Assembly: GCA_002379425.1 (NCBI GenBank)
Contig: DFTH01000010.1
Span: forward strand, 1-23,335
Direction: 5' to 3'
DNA length: 23,335 bases
Origin: Prevotella sp. UBA4217
GTDB taxonomy: Bacteria > Bacteroidota > Bacteroidia > Bacteroidales > Bacteroidaceae
Shown: piece after piece, positions 1 through 5,770 of the stretch
Position numbering within the stretch: the stretch's first letter is position 1
How the letters are laid out: each line of letters starts with the position of its first letter
The notes under the pieces: model-generated
The model's input: the letters and a program-made list of their open reading frames with translations, nothing else
The model's database searches: none
Told to the model about the DNA's origin: nothing
Made by a program: the position numbers and the translations under genes

Positions 1-221
1 GCGAGGCAGCCAGTCTGGTGGGGATGGAGAAACTGATGTGGGGCAGCGACTATCCCCGTACCATCACGGCCATCACCTATCGCATGTCGTACGACTTCGT
101 CGTGAAGTCGCAGGAACTGTCTGACGAGGAGAAACGGCTCTTCCTGGGTGAGAATGCCCGCCGCTTCTATGGCTTCAAAGAATTAATAGCATTACCTTAT
201 ATCAAAAACATGTCTGAATGA
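1..221 (+). CDS. Amidohydrolase (COG3618/Amidohydro_2-like), C-terminal end, partial
   Basis: This is the 3' end of a gene that begins before the window; the reading frame is open from position 3. The visible residues include a GSDYPR motif and a final LGENARRFYGF motif. These are typical of the last strand and C-terminal helix of TIM-barrel amidohydrolases of the Amidohydro_2 family, in which the Asp of the GSD/GTD motif takes part in metal or catalytic chemistry. Members include sugar lactonases (for example L-fuconolactonase-like proteins) and decarboxylases; the substrate cannot be told from this fragment. The stop codon overlaps the start of the downstream alcohol dehydrogenase by four bases (ATGA, 218-221), so the two are very likely translationally coupled and act in one pathway. 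The family call is fairly secure; the substrate is unknown. Confidence 0.8.
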   Translation, partial: EAASLVGMEKLMWGSDYPRTITAITYRMSYDFVVKSQELSDEEKRLFLGENARRFYGFKELIALPYIKNMSE

Positions 222-1240
222 TGAAAGCAATACAGATTTCTGGCGAGCGCCAGATGGAAACAGTGAATATCCCTGAGCAGGAGATGCAGCCCAACGAGGT
301 GCTCCTGCGACTGAACTATGTGGGGTTCTGTGGATCCGACCTCAACACCTGGCTGGGCAGGAACACGATGGCGAAGATGCCCGTGATCCCTGGTCATGAG
401 GTGGGAGCCGTGATCGAGAAGGTGGGGGCCGACGTGCCTGAGGGACTGAAGCCTGGGATGGTCGTGACGGCCAATCCCTACACCAATTGTGGCAAGTGCG
501 CCTCCTGCCGTAATGGTCGTGTGAACGCCTGTCAGCATAACGAGACGTTGGGCGTGCAGCGCGATGGAGCCATGCGCGAGCGGATTGCCCTGCCCTGGGA
601 GAAGGTGATCCCAGCAGGACTGCTCACCCCTCGTACCTGTGCACTGATCGAGCCCATGAGCGTGGGCTTCCACGCTGTGAGCCGTGCGCAGGTGACGGAT
701 ATCGACGTGGTGCTCGTCATCGGCTGTGGCATGGTGGGCATGGGGGCCGTGGTGCGCTCCGTCCAGCGTGGTGCCACGGTGGTGGCCGCTGATATCGACG
801 ACGACAAACTGGCTCTGGCTAGGCGGATGGGTGCCAGTTATACCATCAACACCAAGACGGAGGATGTGCACAGCCTTCTGCTGGAGATGACCTCAGGCTT
901 CGGCCCTGACGTGGTGATCGAGGCTGTGGGCAGCACGCCCACCTACCAGATGGCCGTCGATGAGGTGGCCTTCACAGGGCGCGTCATCTGCATCGGCTAT
1001 GCGAAGGCGGAGGTGTCGTTCCAGACAAAGTATTTTGTACAGAAAGAACTGGACATCCGTGGTTCGCGCAATGCCCAGCCCTCAGACTTCCGTGCCGTCA
1101 TCCACTATCTGGAGAAGGGCACGTGTCCTGTCGATGAACTGATCAGCAGAGTGGTGTCGCCAGAGGAGGCTCCAGAGGCCATGCGCCAGTGGGCGGATGC
1201 ACCAGGGAAGGTGTTCCGCATCCTCGTAAACTTCGCTTAG
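218..1240 (+). CDS. Zinc-dependent medium-chain alcohol/polyol dehydrogenase
   Basis: The 340-residue protein is a complete MDR-family NAD(P)-dependent dehydrogenase of the sorbitol/L-idonate/threonine dehydrogenase group (COG1063). Catalytic zinc ligands are visible as Cys38 (GFCGSD) and His60-Glu61 (GHE), with Glu145 in the EP motif. A structural zinc site has four cysteines at 91, 94, 97 and 105. The Rossmann glycine motif is G169-C-G-M-V-G174, and Asp192 (AADIDDDK) suggests NAD preference. It overlaps the amidohydrolase gene upstream by 4 bp. A hydrolase plus a polyol-type dehydrogenase suggests oxidation of a sugar acid or deoxysugar acid, for example in a fuconate or galactonate route; that is inference. 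ATG codons at 218 and 221 are adjacent; either could start. The gene ends in a 4-bp convergent overlap with folA. Confidence 0.93.
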   Translation: MMKAIQISGERQMETVNIPEQEMQPNEVLLRLNYVGFCGSDLNTWLGRNTMAKMPVIPGHEVGAVIEKVGADVPEGLKPGMVVTANPYTNCGKCASCRNGRVNACQHNETLGVQRDGAMRERIALPWEKVIPAGLLTPRTCALIEPMSVGFHAVSRAQVTDIDVVLVIGCGMVGMGAVVRSVQRGATVVAADIDDDKLALARRMGASYTINTKTEDVHSLLLEMTSGFGPDVVIEAVGSTPTYQMAVDEVAFTGRVICIGYAKAEVSFQTKYFVQKELDIRGSRNAQPSDFRAVIHYLEKGTCPVDELISRVVSPEEAPEAMRQWADAPGKVFRILVNFA

Positions 1241-1734
1241 CGGACGTAATCGACAAACGAATAGGGGAAGTCGTGACGCTCATCCACAGGATGGTCTTCA
1301 CGACTTTCTTCATGCCAGTCGTCGTATGGTGGGAAGAAAGTGTCCGCCTCCGCAGGGGTATCGTCGATCTCCGTCAGACAGAGACGGTCTGCCACTGGCA
1401 GGGCCTGCTGATAGACACTCGCTCCGCCAATGATATAGATATCCTCCTCAGGCGCACAGTGCTTCAGTGCCTCCTCGAGCGAGGGGAAGACTTCTATATT
1501 CTGAGGAATGCTCATTCCACATTCCTCATTCCACATTCTTCTGCTGAGGACGATGTTCCTGCGATTGGGCAGGGCACCCTTTGGCAAGGAGAGAAACGTG
1601 TTGCGCCCCATGATGATCGTATGACCAGTCGTGAGCGCCTTGAAGCGCTTCAGGTCGTTGGGCAGCCAGTAGATGAGTTTGTTTTTGTATCCGATGGCCC
1701 TGTTCCTGGCCACCGCCGCAATAATGGTAATCAT
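1237..1734 (-). CDS. folA: Dihydrofolate reductase
   Basis: This 165-residue protein reduces dihydrofolate to tetrahydrofolate with NADPH. The usual DHFR features are all present: the N-terminal strand and Met20-loop region (IAAVARNRAIGYKNKLIYWLP), the acidic substrate-binding Asp in LPNDLKRFK, the TTGHTIIMGRNTFLSLP motif, and the IIGGASVYQQALP motif for NADPH binding. It lies 37 bp downstream of thyA, the partner enzyme that consumes methylene-tetrahydrofolate and regenerates dihydrofolate, so the two are probably co-transcribed. The loop after NIVLSRR is a few residues longer than usual and is encoded by a perfect 14-bp tandem duplication (1511-1538). The stop codon overlaps that of the convergent alcohol dehydrogenase gene. 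Confidence 0.97.
   Translation of the reverse strand: MITIIAAVARNRAIGYKNKLIYWLPNDLKRFKALTTGHTIIMGRNTFLSLPKGALPNRRNIVLSRRMWNEECGMSIPQNIEVFPSLEEALKHCAPEEDIYIIGGASVYQQALPVADRLCLTEIDDTPAEADTFFPPYDDWHEESREDHPVDERHDFPYSFVDYVR
1511..1538. repeat. 14-bp tandem duplication inside folA
   Basis: Two perfect, adjacent copies of CTCATTCCACATTC lie inside the folA reading frame and encode the residues around MWNEECGMS in a surface loop. The same CATTCCTCATTCC-type sequence recurs inside the sigma factor gene at 5181-5194. The repeat was presumably tolerated because it lies in a loop. Confidence 0.85.
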
Positions 1735-1771
1735 AACTATAAACTATGCACTATGAACTATGCACTATGAA
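1735..1771. repeat. Short repeat filling the thyA-folA gap
   Basis: The whole 37-bp gap between the thyA stop and the folA start is built of AACTATG/CACTATG heptamers (AACTATGCACTATG occurs in tandem). Read on the coding (minus) strand it is TAGTTCATAGTGCATAG-like. Near-identical units fill the gaps at 11820-11870 and 13201-13233. Confidence 0.85.
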
Positions 1772-2566
1772 CTAAACACTAACTTCCGCCTTGATATGTG
1801 GCCAGGGATCATATCCCTCCAGTTGGAAGTCCTCGTACTGGAAGTCGAAGAGCGACTTCACATCAGGGTTGAGGATCATGCGGGGCAGCGGACGAGGCTC
1901 ACGCGTGAGTTGGAGTCTGGCCTGTTCGATATGGTTCAGATAGAGATGAGTGTCACCCGTGGTGTGGATGAAATCGCCAGCCTTGTAGCCAGTCACCTGT
2001 GCCATCATCTGTAGCAGCAGGGCGTATGAGGCGATGTTGAAGGGCACACCCAGGAAGGTGTCTGCAGAGCGCTGGTAGAGTTGGAGCGACAGCCGTCCGT
2101 CAGCCACGTAGAACTGGAAGATGGTGTGGCAGGGAGGCAGTGCCATCTCGTTGACCTCTGCCACGTTCCAGGCGGAGACGATCATGCGACGGGAGTTGGG
2201 ATTGTTCTTCAACTGATCCAGCACATACTGTATCTGGTCGATGGTGCCACCATTATAGTCTGGCCACGAGCGCCACTGGTGTCCATAGACGGGACCCAGT
2301 TCGCCGTTCTCGTCAGCCCACTCGTTCCAGATGCGCACCCCGTGTTCCTGCAGGTAGTGCACGTTGGTATCGCCCTTCAGGAACCAGAGCAGTTCGTAGA
2401 TGATACTCTTCAGGTGGAGTTTCTTCGTGGTCAGCAGGGGGAAACCGTCTTCGAGGTTATAGCGGCTCTGCGTGCCGAAGATACTGATGGTGCCCGTTCC
2501 TGTTCGGTCGTCTTTCTCGACGCCTTCTGTCAGGATGCGGTTGAGGATGTCTAAATACTGTTTCAT
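1772..2566 (-). CDS. thyA: Thymidylate synthase
   Basis: This protein makes dTMP from dUMP using methylene-tetrahydrofolate. At 264 residues it has exactly the length of E. coli ThyA and aligns with it by eye. The catalytic cysteine is Cys146 in [13 protein letters not shown], and Arg21 in the DDRTGTGT motif binds the dUMP phosphate. The C-terminus closes the active site as usual (HIKAEVSV here). It sits 43 bp downstream of an rRNA methyltransferase and 37 bp upstream of folA, all on the same strand, so the three are probably one operon. The intergenic DNA on both sides is short-period repeat. Confidence 0.98.
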   Translation of the reverse strand: MKQYLDILNRILTEGVEKDDRTGTGTISIFGTQSRYNLEDGFPLLTTKKLHLKSIIYELLWFLKGDTNVHYLQEHGVRIWNEWADENGELGPVYGHQWRSWPDYNGGTIDQIQYVLDQLKNNPNSRRMIVSAWNVAEVNEMALPPCHTIFQFYVADGRLSLQLYQRSADTFLGVPFNIASYALLLQMMAQVTGYKAGDFIHTTGDTHLYLNHIEQARLQLTREPRPLPRMILNPDVKSLFDFQYEDFQLEGYDPWPHIKAEVSV

Positions 2567-2570
2567 ATTT

Positions 2571-2634
2571 CAATTCTTCAACTTTTCAATTCTTCAACTT
2601 TTCAATTCTTCAATTTTTCAATTCTTCCATTCTT
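2571..2634. repeat. Four tandem copies of a 16-bp unit between rsmF and thyA
   Basis: The unit CAATTCTTCAACTTTT occurs four times in direct tandem (2571, 2587, 2603, 2619), the last two copies with a few changes. The array fills the gap upstream of thyA and runs into the 3' end of the methyltransferase gene, where it supplies its last residues (MEELKN) and the stop codon. This suggests the repeat grew into the gene end or created the present stop. Confidence 0.92.
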
Positions 2635-3830
2635 AGCACTTCTGGTGCTTGATCTGGCAGGTGGGTGGTCTTGATGCGCCAGGGCTTCGGATAGAGGTTG
2701 TTGGCGCGATTGCCGATGTTCTTCGCTGGTCCGAGCGGGAACCCCTTGTAAGTGATGGTGACGATGCCACGCGGGGTGTCGGCAGGGAGTACCAATGCCT
2801 CGCCACGGAGATAGCGCAGGGCCTCGTGGTAAGACAACTCGATGGTCGGGGGTACGGTGGTACGGTGGTACGGTGGTTCGAGAATACTCATCCCCTTCAT
2901 CTGCCGAATACCAAATCTCGCGGCCCCGAGCCCCCGTGCCCCCGTATCACTGTTTTTGCGTAATGCGCAGATAAACAGTCCCTCGCCCTTGGTGATGCCA
3001 GGGATGAAGCGACAGACGGGAGCATCGAAGCCTTCGAGCAGCGAACCTGTGATATGCCATTCAGCCTCCGTGGGAATCTCGAGAATCTCTGCATCGTCAA
3101 ACTCAGAGAGCATCCAGCGCACGTTCTCTTCGTTTTCCTTCGTGTTAAAGGTACACGTACTATAGATAAGCAGTCCGCCAGGGTTCAGGCATGTCCAGGC
3201 GTCTGACACGATCTCCCGCTGCAGTCGCCAGCATTTCTCCACGTTCTGCAGACTCCACTCGCTGATGGTCTCAGGATCCTTGCGGAACATGCCTTCGCCA
3301 GAGCAGGGCACGTCGCATAGAATCACGTCGAAGCGCGCCTTGGCCTTGCGGAAGTCACGAGGGTAGTTGTTGGTGACAGTGCAATTGGGCCAGTCCCACT
3401 TCGTGATGTTCTCCAGCAGGATCTGTGCTCTGGTGGGGATGGGCTCGTTGCTCACGAGCGTGCTTCCTTCTGGCAGCACGCTGATGGCTGCCGTCGATTT
3501 GCCCCCAGGGGCCGCACACATGTCGAGCATGGCCACAGGCTCCTTGACGAATTGCCTGAGTATGCGGGTGACGAACATTGAGGCGGCTTCCTGCACATAG
3601 TAGCAGCCCGCATGGAACAGGGGGTCGAAGGTGAACTGAGGACGCCCAGAGAGGTAATAGCCCTCGGAGCACCAGGGGACGATGTCTCTTTCCACATTCC
3701 ACGAGAACTTCGGATTAATCCGTATGCTCACGGGGGCTTCCTCGTTGAAAGCCTCCAGATAGCGGTCAAAGCGCTCCTCGCCCATCACCAGCCTTGTCTC
3801 TCGGATAAAATCTTCTGGTAATTTCGTCAT
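2610..3830 (-). CDS. rsmF: rRNA (cytosine-C5)-methyltransferase, RsmF/NOL1-Nop2-Sun family
   Basis: This 406-residue SAM-dependent enzyme is expected to methylate a cytosine of rRNA. The SAM-binding motif I is DMCAAPGGKS (residues 103-112). The two cysteines that define the m5C RNA methyltransferases are visible: Cys176 in DVPCSGEGMFRKD (motif IV, product release) and Cys226 in YSTCTFNTKENE (motif VI, nucleophile). The N-terminal about 90 residues match the RsmB/F-type leader, and the C-terminal about 120 residues resemble the RsmF PUA-like tail. The symbol is by family; the exact target base (C1407 in E. coli RsmF) is not proven here. The linker near residues 295-330 is low-complexity and repeat-derived. 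The gene heads the rsmF-thyA-folA cluster. Confidence 0.9.
   Translation of the reverse strand: MTKLPEDFIRETRLVMGEERFDRYLEAFNEEAPVSIRINPKFSWNVERDIVPWCSEGYYLSGRPQFTFDPLFHAGCYYVQEAASMFVTRILRQFVKEPVAMLDMCAAPGGKSTAAISVLPEGSTLVSNEPIPTRAQILLENITKWDWPNCTVTNNYPRDFRKAKARFDVILCDVPCSGEGMFRKDPETISEWSLQNVEKCWRLQREIVSDAWTCLNPGGLLIYSTCTFNTKENEENVRWMLSEFDDAEILEIPTEAEWHITGSLLEGFDAPVCRFIPGITKGEGLFICALRKNSDTGARGLGAARFGIRQMKGMSILEPPYHRTTVPPTIELSYHEALRYLRGEALVLPADTPRGIVTITYKGFPLGPAKNIGNRANNLYPKPWRIKTTHLPDQAPEVLRMEELKN
2853..2876. repeat. 8-bp triplicate inside rsmF
   Basis: Three perfect tandem copies of TACGGTGG lie within the methyltransferase coding region and encode part of the proline/threonine-rich linker before the C-terminal domain. 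A C-rich stretch about 45 bp further on (around 2925-2947, CCCCCGTG units) is a second simple tract in the same linker. Confidence 0.85.
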
Positions 3831-3838
3831 TTCGATGG

Positions 3839-3846
3839 CAAAATTA
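3839..3846 (-). promoter_or_regulatory. Possible -7 promoter box for rsmF-thyA-folA
   Basis: On the minus strand the sequence reads TAATTTTG, a match to the Bacteroidota -7 consensus TAnnTTTG, 8 bp upstream of the methyltransferase start codon. I see no TTTG -33 element at the right distance and the spacing to the start is short, so this is a weak call. Confidence 0.35.
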
Positions 3847-3868
3847 AGAAAAATATGGGAAATTCCAC

Positions 3869-3876
3869 TATCTTTG
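3869..3876 (+). promoter_or_regulatory. Possible -7 promoter box for the DUF6249-PspC-sigma operon
   Basis: TATCTTTG matches the Bacteroidota -7 consensus TAnnTTTG. It lies 58 bp upstream of the first ATG of the four-gene plus-strand operon, in the divergent intergenic region 3831-3934. No clear -33 TTTG is seen at 19-21 bp upstream. Confidence 0.55.
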
Positions 3877-3934
3877 CAACTAATTTAAGATTTGTTTCGT
3901 CAAACAGGTGTAGAAAACAAATAACAGAAAAGAT

Positions 3935-4630
3935 ATGAAGAAGTGTTTAATCGCAATCGCAATGGTGCTCGCGCTCAGCATGAATGCCGACGCAGCAGCA
4001 CAGAAGCACCGCCATACGCCCCGTACGGAGCAGGTGGATTCTACTAAAAACAATCAGGACGCAATCGAAGCCTTTTCAGACACGACAGCCACTGCCGATG
4101 CAGAGGATGCAGAAGACGATCAGTACATCCGTCGCAGAAGGACTTATTCCGATGAGGATGTGAAGGGTGTCATCGATCAGGTGTTTGGCGACCTCGATGG
4201 TGGGGACATCGCTGGGATGTTCTTCGTACTACTGATAATCCTGACCATCTTCTTGTTTGCACCCATAGGCATCATTATCGCCGTGTTCTACTTCATCAAC
4301 AAGAATCGCCGCGAACGCTATAAACTTGCCCAGATGGCCATGCAAAGTGGACAGCCGATTCCTGATGAACTCTTGAAGGAGAAACAGAATGCGTGGGAAC
4401 GAAACGACTATCAGACTGGCCTCCGCCAGATGTTTACAGGTGTTGGACTGGCCATCTTCCTCGGCTTTGTGGCAGGTAAGATAGGCTTCGGCATCGGTGC
4501 CCTGGTGTTCTTCATCGGACTGGGCAAATGGTATATCGCCCGTCAGGCTGGAGCCACTGGCAACAACTCTCAGAATAACAGCAATTCAAGTAACTTTAAT
4601 AACAACTCAAATATTCAGAACTATGACTAA
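3935..4630 (+). CDS. DUF6249-like membrane protein with signal peptide
   Basis: The 231-residue protein starts with a signal peptide (MKKCLIAIAMVLALSMNADA) and a charged, Asp/Glu-rich segment to about residue 90. A long hydrophobic segment spans about 95-121, followed by a basic, cytoplasm-like stretch NKNRRERYKLAQMAMQSGQPIP and two closely spaced hydrophobic segments at about 167-202. The KLAQMAMQSGQPIPDEL motif is characteristic of DUF6249-type proteins often encoded next to sigma factors in Bacteroidales. The last 25 residues are an Asn/Ser-rich low-complexity tail. Its end overlaps the PspC gene by 8 bp. It is first in an operon with a PspC peptide, an ECF sigma factor and a putative anti-sigma protein, so a role in envelope stress sensing is inferred; the molecular function is unknown. 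Confidence 0.85.
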   Translation: MKKCLIAIAMVLALSMNADAAAQKHRHTPRTEQVDSTKNNQDAIEAFSDTTATADAEDAEDDQYIRRRRTYSDEDVKGVIDQVFGDLDGGDIAGMFFVLLIILTIFLFAPIGIIIAVFYFINKNRRERYKLAQMAMQSGQPIPDELLKEKQNAWERNDYQTGLRQMFTGVGLAIFLGFVAGKIGFGIGALVFFIGLGKWYIARQAGATGNNSQNNSNSSNFNNNSNIQNYD

Positions 4631-4820
4631 GAGATTAACGCGCTCTAATGACAGAGTATGGGCTGGGGTTTGCGGTGGTATCGCAGAGTACCTGGAATTC
4701 GACCCCGTATTGGTACGAGTGGCTTACGCCTTCCTGACCATCTTCACTGCCTTCAGTGGACTGATTTTCTACATCGTACTGTGGATTTGCATGCCAGAGA
4801 AGAATCTCTTGGAGAAATAA
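4623..4820 (+). CDS. PspC-domain small membrane protein
   Basis: The 65-residue protein is almost entirely one PspC domain: a basic N-terminus (KRLTRSNDRVWAGVCGGIAEYL) with the typical VCGGIAEY motif, FDPVLVRVAYAFLTI, then a transmembrane helix at about 33-57. In proteobacteria PspC joins the phage-shock response to membrane damage; here the role is by analogy. The ATG at 4623 lies inside the end of the upstream gene (8-bp overlap), and this start gives exactly the domain length. A longer in-frame extension upstream exists but is the shadow of the previous gene. The sigma factor follows 13 bp downstream. Confidence 0.9.
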   Translation: MTKRLTRSNDRVWAGVCGGIAEYLEFDPVLVRVAYAFLTIFTAFSGLIFYIVLWICMPEKNLLEK

Positions 4821-4833
4821 AAGAAATAGGCAA

Positions 4834-5397
4834 GTGGCAGATCTGAACGATATCTCTCTCGTGACGCAGGTGGCGGTATTCCACAACAAGCGGGCCTTTG
4901 ACCAACTTGTGAGGAAATACCAGTCGCCTGTGCGCAGGTTCTTCCTGAACCAGACCCTGGGCGACGAGCAGTTGAGCGACGATCTGGCACAAGAGACTTT
5001 CATCAAGGCCTACGTGAACATCACGAAGTTCCGTGGGATGGCAAGTTTCTCCACATGGCTGATGCGCATTGCCTATAACGTGTTCTACGACTATTGTAGG
5101 AAAATGAAAAATGAGAAGTTAGGAATGAACAATGATGATTACCAGTCAGATGCAATCAGTAATCAGCATGCCTCATTTCTCATTCCTCATTCCTCTTTGA
5201 AGATGGATATCTACAAGGCCTTGGCCTTGCTGAAGCCTGACGAACGCACCTGTATCACCCTCCAACTCATCGACGGCTATCCCATCGACGAGATCAGCAA
5301 GATTACTGGTATTGGAGAGAATACGGTGAAGTCGCACCTGAAGCGGGGAAAGGAAAAGATGGCAAACTACTTAAGACAGAATGGCTATGACAGATAA
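4834..5397 (+). CDS. RNA polymerase ECF-type sigma factor
   Basis: This 187-residue protein has the two domains of ECF sigma factors. Sigma region 2 spans about residues 20-90 (FDQLVRKYQSPVRRFF, DDLAQETFIKAY, FSTWLMRIAYNVFYDYCR), and region 4 about 125-180, ending in a helix-turn-helix (YPIDEISKITGIGENTVKSHLKRGKEKM). Translation probably starts at GTG 4834, which gives the usual ECF N-terminus; no ATG is near. The inter-domain linker (90-123) is longer than usual and made of repeat-like DNA (5101-5194). It lies between a PspC gene and a DUF5056-like membrane protein gene whose start overlaps its end, a common sigma/anti-sigma arrangement. It may control its own operon. Confidence 0.93.
   Translation: MADLNDISLVTQVAVFHNKRAFDQLVRKYQSPVRRFFLNQTLGDEQLSDDLAQETFIKAYVNITKFRGMASFSTWLMRIAYNVFYDYCRKMKNEKLGMNNDDYQSDAISNQHASFLIPHSSLKMDIYKALALLKPDERTCITLQLIDGYPIDEISKITGIGENTVKSHLKRGKEKMANYLRQNGYDR
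5101..5194. repeat. Short inverted tandem repeats inside the sigma factor linker
   Basis: Two tandem AAAATGA heptamers (5101-5114) followed by a GGAATGAAC segment stand opposite two tandem CATTCCT heptamers (5181-5194); the flanks form an imperfect inverted repeat. The stretch encodes the linker between sigma regions 2 and 4, so it has been inserted or has grown in frame. The CATTCCT units resemble those in folA. Confidence 0.7.
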
Positions 5398-5770
5398 AGA
5401 CGATATATTGTTAGAGGGTTTCTTCAAGCAGGCTGCCCAGCAGCAGATTGAGGATAATGGCTTTACGGAACGGGTGATGCAGAGTCTGCCCGACAGGAAG
5501 GTTGAGGAGGTGCGCAGGCTGTCAAGACTGTGGACTTGGTTCTGTATCATACTGGGAGCAGGCCTGTTCTTCGCCTTCGGAGGTATGCAGATCGTGAAGG
5601 TGGCAACAACGGGGCTTACCCACATGATACTGACGGCCCTGGAGGTGTTCGTCGTGACGGCTCCGACAGCAGAGATCCCTGTCAATCCTTGGGTGATCCT
5701 TCTGCTGATGGCTTTCGTATTAGTTTACCTTCCTTATCAAACAGCCCGTAGGTTGTCCTCAGTACTATAA
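5381..5770 (+). CDS. DUF5056-like membrane protein, probable anti-sigma/sigma-associated factor
   Basis: The 129-residue protein has a soluble acidic N-terminus with a DDILLEGFFKQAAQQQIEDNGFTERVMQSLP segment, typical of DUF5056 proteins that follow ECF sigma genes in Bacteroidales. Hydrophobic helices lie at about 50-70, 80-94 and 103-119. The start codon at 5381 (or ATG 5387) lies inside the sigma gene, giving an 11-17 bp overlap and implying translational coupling. A cytoplasmic N-terminus attached to membrane helices next to a sigma factor fits an anti-sigma factor, but no zinc-binding anti-sigma motif is visible, so this is inference. Its last 89 bp overlap the convergent porE-like gene. 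Confidence 0.82.
   Translation: MAMTDKDDILLEGFFKQAAQQQIEDNGFTERVMQSLPDRKVEEVRRLSRLWTWFCIILGAGLFFAFGGMQIVKVATTGLTHMILTALEVFVVTAPTAEIPVNPWVILLLMAFVLVYLPYQTARRLSSVL

Noticed and set aside
197..871. A 224-codon minus-strand frame opposite the alcohol dehydrogenase
   Set aside because: His-rich shadow of a well-supported plus-strand gene.
2081..2554. A plus-strand frame opposite thyA
   Set aside because: Antisense to thymidylate synthase, with no domain features.
4497..4622. A longer N-terminus for the PspC peptide
   Set aside because: The extension is an out-of-frame reading of the upstream gene; the PspC domain is complete from 4623.
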